A stretch of 64,000 nucleotides of DNA. Source: Clonostachys chloroleuca (Eukaryota; Ascomycota; Sordariomycetes; Hypocreales; Bionectriaceae). The translations under genes were made by a program, and so were the position numbers. Below, in pieces: positions 35,015-44,353 of this stretch. Each line of letters opens with the position of its first letter. Positions within the stretch are counted from its first letter, which is position 1. The stretch spans positions 35,340,001 to 35,404,000 of the forward strand of contig JBANAY010000003.1 of NCBI GenBank assembly GCA_037952775.1, written 5' to 3'. Under the pieces are notes generated by a model, which had not been told where the DNA came from, did not search any database, and saw nothing but the letters and a program-made list of their open reading frames with translations.

Positions 35015-36025
35015 GCAAGTGACAGCGAGGGAATAGAAGAATAATGGAATTGAGAATCCGGGGTCTGTTGGGGATGGTTGTTCATTTAATAGTTGGGTAG
35101 CAGTATTACCTTCTCGTGAGATGAGATGCTATTTTTATCCTTCGCTTGGAACTTAGACCAGGGATGATTATGGAGTCTCATGACATAACTGGGCTTAGAC
35201 GCGTCACTGGCGTAAGAGTCGAAGTGCATGGGCAAGTGGGTGACATTGAAACTGAGACACCCTCAATTGTTATGCTGCATTGTCGAGTCTGCGGCCGGTA
35301 TTGTCATATTATGAAGTACTAATAATATATATATATTTCAGAAATAAGACCGTATATATTCTTACTTTATTTCTTTTTATACTACTGAATTTCTCTATTT
35401 ATTGTGAAAGTAGTCGATTAATAACCACTCTTTCATTAGGTGCCTAATCTCTTCTGTCACCCGCTTGATGAGATGTTCAAGCCGTTGCTACGCCACGCTG
35501 TGGCTTTAAGCCATCAAATATGCCGTCACCGCCACGAGGCAAGTGGGCGCAGCCATGCCAAGCATACATTAACACGAACTTTCTCAACCCCGAAGCAAAT
35601 TCAAGTGTGACTTATATAAATACACATGCTGCTGTGTAACTATGGGAGTTCAAGATGCAATGCTTAATCCCTACCTATTGAAGCTTATGTCACACGCATA
35701 CATGCCCCTTCATATGTTATCTAATCGCGGGCTGCATCGCCCAGCTGCTACATTGCGGTGCCACTCTTTGTCACAAGTCTAGGAATAGATGGTGACAAAT
35801 CGCTCTGATATAATATGTAAAACAGTACTTAGAACACTTGAATTTGCCTCAGAGTTTTAACCCCTCGTTTACAGGCCTCTGTTACCTCTGACTTTTCGGC
35901 ACTGACCCTAGTTCGTGCATATGCAGGTAGCACGTGATACTACATGTATAACCCGGTCTTTTGGAGAAGATTTTGCTCCAGATTGAAATGACTGCCAATG
36001 GGCTGGTTCTACAAATATCAAAGCA
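35015..36025. other. Intergenic region between divergent F-box/ankyrin and Fig1-like genes
   Basis: No gene is supported. A TATATATATA tract lies near 35326-35335, about 310 bases upstream of the F-box/ankyrin start. The rest shows stops in all frames. Confidence 0.45.
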
Positions 36026-37070
36026 ATGTCCAGATCCTCATCTGCATTGTCCTCGTCCCGCCTATCGCGTGTAGCCACGAGAGTGGAAAGCCTGTTGATT
36101 CGGCTGTATGTCCTTATAATTTGACCCATGAGCCTCGGAAAGACAATGCTCACGCTTTTCATTCAGCTTCCCTTCTTTAGGCTATCACCATCTTTTAATG
36201 GGATTAGTTGCGGTCGCCATTATCCTACAATGTAGATACTCAAATTCTCCCATTTCAACTTTCGGTGGTTTGCTAATTGCTGATTCTCCTTGCAGCTATT
36301 CTTGTGGCCGGTTGTACGAGTGAAAGTCTCAACGGCATCTTCATCTTCTCTCTTGCCTATACGAACGGAGAGGCACAACGAAATTCAATTTCATCGCAAG
36401 TCAACCCGAATGCCTCGTATATTCTATCTAGTCTTGCTGGAAATGAGACCTCCCTCCATATTCGTGCTGGGTATTTGGGCATGTGTCTGACCAGCGGTAA
36501 CGGCTGGATCTGCTCTAGGAGCTCTGAGCAACTGGCCACCTTCATCATACAATCCAAAGCAGCAGACCCTCTGAATTTAATCTTTGTTGCGGAAAAATTC
36601 AGGTCCGAGGTGGTATTTGTCGGCCTTTGGTTAGTATTGTCCCCTAATAACCCGTATGAGTTGAATGCCCAATGCGATTGGCCTTCTAATACAAAAATTC
36701 ACCTAGGTTTGTTTCCATAGCCTTCTCATTCATATCATTTTGCATTCTTTGGGGCCGTACTGGTTTTAAACGAGAAAGTCTTTCAGATGATGGGAGCGAA
36801 CGTGCAGTGGCAGGCAAGAGGAACAATGTGCCTCCAATCATGGTCATCGTCATGTGTATTTCATCAATAATGGCTCTTCTCTCCGGATTTTGGCAACACA
36901 TGGCCGGTGTCGCAGCTTCCACAATGACCGATGCCTTCACGTATGGAGCAGCAAGTGGTGGTTTGGGGGTTGGCGCCATGGTGCTCGGTTGGGTATCTTT
37001 TTTTCTGCTGGCGGTTGCCTTGCTTGGTCTGACAGTGATTGTGATAGCTATTCATCTTCTTAACATGTAG
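36026..37070 (+). CDS. FIG1: Fig1-like calcium regulator / membrane fusion protein (4 exons)
   Basis: Exons 36026-36105, 36167-36231, 36296-36629 and 36707-37070 join to 280 residues. The product has a short Ser/Arg-rich cytosolic start, a first helix (HHLLMGLVAVAIILQSILVA), an extracellular loop with N-glycosylation sequons (NAS, NET) and the Fig1/claudin-like motif GYLGMC with a second Cys eight residues later (WIC), then three further helices. Fig1 proteins in yeast and filamentous fungi support Ca2+ influx and cell fusion during mating. Exon 1 was chosen because the acceptor at 36165-36166 gives RLFPSLGYHH, which fits the family's pattern just before helix 1. It is convergent with the ankyrin-CorA gene, ending 112 bp from it. 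Confidence 0.8.
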
Positions 37071-37182
37071 CGTGGATCAATCAACTATATCTTCTAGTCC
37101 TAAACTCACGCTAGGTCATCCTCATAATGAGCAAGAACCTCTCTAAATCATTTTCTATGCTTTCTTCGGCAGTGTTAAAAGG

Positions 37183-40100
37183 CTAGGAGCTATTGTAACC
37201 AGAAGTTATACTCGCCGCAGCGGAAAGCTCTTCAGCTGACGTAAACAATTTCCAAATGCCTTTGGCAATCAAGGCCACAAGAATGAAGAGAGTGAGCATG
37301 ACTGTCACGGCTATCTTGGCGCCATGCGACAACGTTGACGTCCAAATTGGAGCTATTATAGCTGCAACAATGCCTACCAGGACAGTCACAGTCATAAGTC
37401 TCTTCCACGATATACTACTTTCCCTTCTAACATTGTTAAAGAAGTCTGCAATTTTGTCAACATTGAATGCCACGATGATTAATGGCAAGGACAGGCCAAG
37501 CCCAATGCCCACTGAGTACATATTCGTTAGAGTCAATCTTCCCAATACTTCTTATGCGGCCAATTACTGACAGATGTATTTCATAGCGTATTCGAACGGA
37601 ATTCTGTCGTCCTGGTCGCGGGGAAATGTGTTTGCCTCGATGGTGAAGACTGAAGTGATAAATGAAACTGGCAACTTTACAATAACCATTATTAGAATGT
37701 TGTGAGTACTTGGTTCAATTTCACCAATACTTACAAATAGGATAGTCACCACTGTAAACACAATGACCGTCTTGCCCTGTCTGGCTGTGTCTCTAGCGGC
37801 TGCTCGGGCGTACCATGACTCCGCCAGACTGGCTTGCTTTTGCTTGAGGTCCATTAATCTGTGGATCTAGTTTTTCGTTAGATGATAGAACCTCATTCCA
37901 GTACAATTATCTTACTGATGTGTCGGCCTTCCTCGCCGCTTCTTCCATTCTCATAATCCGAAGAAGGTGATTCTCTAGAACCCTGGTTTCTACAGCCGGA
38001 GACTTTTGGTTGTCTCCCGCCATTTCCCTGAGAGACTTGTTCATATCTTCAATGACAGATTCTTGGTCTTTTAGGACCATTTTGAGAATGTGTAGCTCGT
38101 CTAGTATATCCTCGATTTCGATCATAAGCTCTGTTTCTCCCGTTATATCCATAACTACATGCTCGACAGCATCAACACGAAGCTTGCTCAAAGTGTCTTT
38201 GAAATCTCTAAGATGGCTAGCCACTTTGTCGTTCTATTTTCACATATTAGACAACATCAAGACTTGGTTCTATAACTCATATCAACAGGGTAAAGAATTT
38301 TTTTCGTCTTACCACTATCCCTATTGACTGTTCAAAGAAGTCAAAAAATAGGTAGTCTTCAGGGAGTTTGCTTGGGTCAAATACATCCACGCAAGACGTT
38401 GTGATCAGACCGGCCAAACCATAAACCGAACCTACTGGTCCTCGACTGTTCCGAAAAAGGTATTTTGTAAAACGTTGATGGACGTTCATTGGGTCATCTG
38501 GATTGATCTCTGGCCATGTTTCCACATCTGGATCGTGTACATTCCGCCGTGCTGCTCGCGAGCTGAATTTGTGCGACTTGTGCTTTGCTTTAGAAGCCCA
38601 CTGGTGTCTCGGTCTTGTGTTTTGCGCACCTGAAATAAACGCCAAAAGGCCCGGCTCAGCTGTATGATACATTTGATGCGGCCGGAGTGTGAAGCCCCGC
38701 GGGATCCATGAATTCCACTGTAGCGGGCTACATGTAATAATGGTATCTTTGATCATGTAAGCCGTAAGTCTTGGATCTTGATTCATGATGTTAAATTTAT
38801 GGCGTACCTTTTCCAAGTATCCAGAGCCACAGTTGGTCCACCATGAAAATCTTGGGGCCTACTGACAGATTCTCTTTCGTATATCGATACACCACTTGGT
38901 CATCATCGCGGTGGGTCAGAGTCTCCATGTCAGCGTAGATATACTGATCCAAGGTGCGCCGAGGTTGAACTCCCACCGTTCCAGGTTTATAGTATCCTCT
39001 GATGAGATGCTCATTTAGATTCTTGGTCGGAGGGGGAATCCTCTCTTTTTGTGTCTTTCTAGTTCCAGCTGCATCTAATTGCCGATTGGCCCTTGGGGAT
39101 ATTTGGCCTGGTTCTATTGCAGAAACACTTTTGTTTGGTCTCGAGGCATTTCCATTGTCATCTATGATTTTCTGAGATTCCGGGGTAGCTGGCTTGTTGG
39201 TCTCCCAGGTTGGTGACTTGGGGTTCTGAGAGGCAGCCTTGTCTGATCCCTTGTCATTTGAACGGATCGAAAGTCTCTCATCTTGAAATGTGTTGACCAT
39301 TTCTCGATCCAGCTCTGTCGAGATCTTTGCTGGAAAACCCGGAGGATATGCAGCCATTGCTGATGCTCCACGTTCTTCATTCCCATATTCGATGACTTGT
39401 ACGTTAGCCGTGGACCTGTTTATTTCGACTCCCCCTGATAAGTTTTGTCCGTTTGAAAATATCCCACTAGATTCTGTGTCTGGGCGCAAATTCACTGGGC
39501 GCCCGATCAGCATTTCCCTCAGTTCCACCCAGCCGGATTTCACATGACCCAACAAGCCCTTCCTCGTGCGAGGCGATGTTGGTTTCTCAAATGAATGCCC
39601 TGGTCGATGCCCTGCTTCTGGTCTATTGACAAAACGACCCCTCTTATGTTTCCAAGATCTTTTCATAGCTTTCGCCATATGTTCATATCCTGAGTAAGTT
39701 TCGGCGTGAAGAAAAGGAACCTAGTCTAGTATTAGGAGTGCTGATAATTTTCTCTACAAACTCACAGTGATGTTCGACGTACAAACGAAACAACGCAGTC
39801 GTCGCTTCCATCTTCAATCGAGGTGACAATATGACTCTGTAATTCAGTAGAGGTGTGTTAGTTGAAAATTGACATCATGAACGATTGGGTATCACTTACA
39901 AGAACTCGTCGACACTGTGGTCTGAGTGTCGAGGGTGGGCCCGCTGATGATCTTGATTTCTGGTTTTCGAAATGTGATAGCTCAAGTTCTTCCTTTGTAT
40001 CCTCGTACATCTCTTTGGATACTGCGCCTTTCTCTGCCGCAAGACGTCTGATGAGGGTCTATTCTTATGTGAGGATCCTGTGACTGTCTCAGATCCTGTC

Positions 40101-41345
40101 TTCACTTACCTCGACCCAGACCATCTATCGAAGCATTAGTGTTCTGTGACAGACACATATTTATATAGCGAGATTACATACATTATTGCTAGGTAGGTGA
40201 TACCAAGTGAAATCGGGGCGTCTGTTATCTAATCGGCTTCGAATAGCCTCAGGTCCGTGGCTATATAGAAGCTCATGCACAGATGCCCTCTTTGGAATCA
40301 TCTGTTCACGCTCACCCCCTATAAAGAAGTCGATAATGGTAGCATCAAATCCATGGCACGCGACTAACTTGGCTCTTTCTCCCCAAGTTGGTGGAAGAGC
40401 TGGCCTGAGCATCGTAAACGACTCCTTAGGCTGCTCGTTCATGTTAGACTTCATCCTCGGTCCCTGAAAGACGGTATCGGCTTGCAAGAGCTCTAGCATT
40501 TCGGGATTAGATTCAGCCAAGTCGATAACCGATTTACCATTTGAATTCCAGATATGGGTATTTGCGCCATGCTGCAATAGCAATCTTGCGGGTGCCAAGT
40601 CATCCAAGGCTACCGCCTCAAATAAAGGAGTCGCTCCGTTGAAATCGCGTATATCTACCTTGGCTCCTGCATCCAACAGCGCCTCCATTGTCTCCAAGTC
40701 ACCCTTGGCTGAAGCTGAATGCAACACTGTTGCGAAGTTGTTGTAGAACCAATCGGGGTCGGCCCCACGATCGAGAAGTAGCTTGATGGTGCCTACATGG
40801 CTAGGGGAAATGAGAACAGCATCGGATAGAAGTTCATTTAAATCAAAGTCTTCTCCATATGTTTCTATCCCATAGTCTATGAGTAACCGAGCAAGCTCGA
40901 TATCCCCATCCAAAATAGCTCTGCTCAGCGGCTGTATTCCCAGATAATTGGGAGCAGAGTTTCCACTATGTTTGAGCAATGTAGTCACCATATCTACATC
41001 ACCTAACTTGGTTGCCATGAGCAGAGGCCAAGTCTCACCGGGTGCTTGGGCTTCGATATCGGAGCCAAGCTCCAGCAACGTCTCCACGGCGCCTAGGTCG
41101 CGCGACAAGATGGCAAGGTGCAGCGCGGTCAGTCCATCTTCACTTTTGATGTTGATATATGCGCCATATTGGGCCAATAGCGGGAGCAGTTGATCCTTGT
41201 CGGCACACTTGGCTGCTTCGAGAATATCCTCAGCAGACGGGGGTTGGGCTGAATATCTCGCATCTGCTTGTTGGCTTTGCTCGGACCGGTGCTCTGGATG
41301 ATAATCTGGCTGATTCTCCGACTCGTGCTTTGGTTGGTGCTCCAT
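37183..41345 (-). CDS. Ankyrin-repeat / CorA-like membrane protein (10 exons)
   Basis: Minus-strand exons: 41345-40182, 40124-40110, 40058-39900, 39836-39783, 39720-38808, 38746-38313, 38233-37916, 37866-37735, 37674-37572 and 37511-37183. All phases agree and give 1206 residues. Residues 40-285 hold about seven ankyrin repeats. Next comes the fungal linker seen before CorA-like domains: WYHLPSNN-MVWVE, PQCRRVL, FLHAETYSGYEHMAKAM, RRTLDQYIY, DDDQVVYRYTK, VDQLWLWILGKDTIITC and SKLPEDYLFFDFFEQS. A coiled-coil helix pair and four hydrophobic segments close the protein (TVIVFTVVTILF-LPVSFI, GLGLSLPLIIVAF, MTVTVLVGIVAAIIAPIW, TVMLTLFILVALI). CorA proteins form pentameric Mg2+ channels; the GMN signature is not evident here, so transport is uncertain. 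Exon 2 is only 15 nt. The ankyrin part suggests protein-binding or sensing. Confidence 0.85.
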
Positions 41346-41706
41346 GCTGATGCCTATCAAGACCCGAGGCTGATGACTGTATCCCTAACGTCCAGTATCT
41401 TATAATTAGACTCGTAACGCCTTACTGCAGCCAAGACAAAGCCTCAATCCATTTCTCGGAGGCTCATGAGCGTGGACTTGCGGCAAGACTCTGCGGCAAG
41501 ACTCTGGCAAAAATTTTCCTGTTCACTGTGATTTACCTCTCAATCCCTGCCATTCGGCTGCAGTAAGCAATAAATATGCAGGGCGCGGAGAAAGCGAGTG
41601 GTCAGATCAGGGATAAAAGCCCCTGCCAAATCAACTAGCTAAGCGAGCTGTCAGCGTAGTATTCCAGTGCTCCAATGCCATGATGTAAGTAGGCGTTAGA
41701 ATAAGA

Positions 41707-41923
41707 GGGACTGCAAAGGTTTTTCAATCCCGACTTTCTAATGCAGGCCACGATATTGATAGATAATGCTTAATTAATGATAGTAACATTGAATTATTGA
41801 GCAATGGTTAAGCAATATTATCGACTTACTATTATACATTAGGAAGCATTTTTATGTGACAGACTGGTACAACATTTCAGTCCACGAGGTGACTCTACAG
41901 TCCTTGTTTCTCTGACAGCCACT
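41707..41923 (+). repeat. Dispersed repeat, copy B
   Basis: Homologous to 28339-28548, same orientation, about 13.4 kb apart. It lies in the upstream region of both the ankyrin-CorA gene and the glucanase gene. Differences from copy A are mostly C/T and G/A. Confidence 0.7.
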
Positions 41924-42280
41924 TGCCATGATGCTAATGTTGAAATCTCACTCCGTAATCCGATTTACCTTATGTTGGATCGCCTATCTCGCACTTTGCC
42001 CAACCGCACGTAACTCGATCTCGCTAAAAGCCCTACTCTCATAAAATGGCGGGATCTGCAGCCGTCATCCAGGCCGGCTTGTCACCACAATTGGCCAACG
42101 TTTTCCTAATATGGGTCAGCTTATTGATTCTAGAAGTTTAAGACCATCCAAGCCTCGTACTACAGCACTCAATCCCACACCAGTCTCGCAGCAATCTGAC
42201 CATTACCTGATGAAGCAGCTACAGATAAAATAGATAGAATAGAGTAATAAGTGGCAATTGATCTTCACGGGTGCAAAAAG

Positions 42281-42286
42281 TATAAA
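42281..42286 (+). promoter_or_regulatory. TATA box of the GH16 gene
   Basis: TATAAA lies 138 bases before the start codon, followed by a CA/TC-rich leader. No competing element is seen closer to the gene. Confidence 0.45.
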
Positions 42287-42423
42287 TTCATGCGTATATC
42301 CGCCTCTATGAGACTTTCAACTCATCAATATCAACATCGCTAGCATCCTTTGGATCTCTAAGCACACACAACCACACAACAAGACCCTTTGTCCCTCTCG
42401 CACCAACACTTAAAGAAAGCAAC

Positions 42424-43326
42424 ATGTCTCCCACACTCCCAGGCTGGCGTCTCCTCTGGTCCGACGAGTTCAACGGCGCAGCTGGATCTCTTCCCGACGA
42501 GTCTAAGTGGGACATCAAGAACAATGTCCGCCCTGGCGAGTACAACCGTGAAGAGCAGCAGTGGTACATCAAAGACACCTGGGTTGTTTCAATCAACGGA
42601 GAGTCCATGCTTCACATTAAGCCACAATGGAACAATAACTGGTACTCGGCGCGCCTCGAGGGGCGTGCCAGCTATAGTTGCCCCGCTGGCAAGCAACTGA
42701 TGATCCAAGCCGAGCTTCGCACTGGTTACGCGCCCCCCGAAAACCAGTCTGGTATCTGGCCCGCGTTTTGGACACTGGGGCAAGAGTATGTGCTGCAGAC
42801 TTAAATTATGTGCTGCAGACTTAAAACGAAGAAGATGTTAAGCAGCTAACTAGTGGACCTGTATAGTTACCGCAACGGCATCAAATGGCCTCACTGTGGT
42901 GAGCTAGATATCTTCGAGAACGGCCATGGGAACAACTTGATGATGGGGGTATTACACTATGGGAATGTTGGTGACCCCGGCTCTCAGCAAATCTCCAGTG
43001 GATTTCGTCCGTTTGATAAGAACGCCTTCAACACTTGGGCCATCAAGATCAACTGCACATCCTCGAACTGGAAGGATCAGAGCATCACCTGGTACCAGAA
43101 TGGAAACGCGTTTCACCAAGTCTTTGGCCGACAACTCACTTATGGGAGAGATGATGCTCAGAGGGAAATTTACTGGAAGAGGCTTGCCCAGTGGAACATT
43201 TTCCCCATCCTCAATGTTGCAGTCGGCTCTTCGTTCCCTGGAGCTGGGCAGCCTAATGCGATTACATCTAAGGGACTAGATGTGGGCCTACAAGTTAAGT
43301 ATGTTGCCATCTATGAGAGCACATAG
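42424..43326 (+). CDS. Glycoside hydrolase family 16 beta-glucanase, no signal peptide
   Basis: Exons 42424-42785 and 42867-43326 encode 273 residues. The catalytic signature of GH16, E-x-D-x-x-E, is present as GELDIFE (E133 nucleophile, D135, E138 acid/base). Flanking family blocks include WRLLWSDEFNG at the N-terminus, QWYIKDTWVVSINGESMLHI, SGIWPAFWTLGQ before the intron and FFILNVAVGSSFPG-like sequence near the end. GH16 endo-1,3(4)-beta-glucanases cleave mixed or 1,3-linked glucans. The protein begins only eight residues before the first core strand and has no signal peptide, whereas most fungal GH16 enzymes are secreted or GPI-anchored. It may act inside the cell or leave by another route. 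A start further upstream with a secretion signal was not found. Confidence 0.88.
42787..42826 (+). repeat. 20-bp tandem duplication inside the GH16 intron
   Basis: Two adjacent copies of a 20-base unit, TATGTGCTGCAGACTTAAAT, differ only at the last base. The first copy overlaps the 5' splice site. It lengthens the intron to 81 nt. Confidence 0.9.
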
Positions 43327-44353
43327 GAGCCTGTTGAGCTGGCTTTTAGTTTGTTGGTTGTTTTTGATAGATATTTGAGCTATATAGACCGGATTTTACT
43401 TCCTGTTTTGAGATTCATTGAGCCTTTTCTGAACGCAACAGAAATTAAACTCGACATCAAGGTGATAGCCCAGCACGAATGGCCTTTCAGGAAACAGAGT
43501 ATCTTTCAGACGGGCTTCAATTTAGATTGATCATCGACTATTCGTAAAAATTTTCCTCCTCGGAGCTCCAGCCTCCTCATTAAACAGACTCGGTGGCAAT
43601 TATAACAGCCTATACACACCACTTTAAAGCAGACACCGAGTGATTCCTTTTCCGCCTCTACAACTAAGCAGATGCCGCTATGACATGAGCTATCCTAGGC
43701 CACCTAGGCCAGGTTTCTGGAACAGGCGGGACCAATTTAGGGTACAAATCATACCATTGTCGAATAATTGCCTAATCCAAGCAAGCCGTCTTTCTTTTCT
43801 TCCAATGAATGGGCTCAATTACTTCTTGCGTCGAGCAATTGGCAAATTATTTTAGCGGCCCGCTTTTAGATCTTATTCCATAGATGCAAAGCATATTTAC
43901 GCTTACTTGCTTGCGCGCCTGCTGCGTCGTATGCACTCCAGGAGGTAAAGCTTTCAGGCTGGGGTTTTAGTGATTCGGCAGGGCGATGTCGGATATACAG
44001 GCAAAACTTGGGCCGATGATGATCCGATGGAGGGCCACAAAGCAATCTTTTCAGCCGGCCCGCGACCCGAGCCAATCAGAGGTCTTTTAATTTTCCCCGC
44101 CATCGGAGCTTGTGCCCACTAAATGACCTCACTCGATGCACGATTGAAAATTGATTTCTTCTGCCCCTCGTCCACATCGAATTTCTGTCAAATACCTGCC
44201 TGCACAATACTTCGATTCGAGCCTCCACGATTGCCCTCAGCTGTGTCAATCTGCGCCTTCCATTTCCTCTCGATTATCCCCGCGTCCTCCAATACAGGTC
44301 AATTGACCTTCGACTGTTCTTCCACGCTCGATACCCCGATAAGGCCATCCAAA
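43327..44353. other. Intergenic region, no supported gene
   Basis: This is the 3' flank of the glucanase gene and the 5' flank of the homocitrate synthase gene. The frames at 43640-43855 and 43866-44075 have no support. The last 200 bases are C/T-rich with short polypyrimidine tracts. Confidence 0.45.

Larger units (their letters stand above)
41346..42423. other. Intergenic region with dispersed repeat copy B
   Basis: Apart from the repeat at 41707-41923 nothing coding is seen. The region 41480-41510 has a short direct repeat (GCGGCAAGACTCTG twice). The last 140 bases form the promoter of the glucanase gene. Confidence 0.5.
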
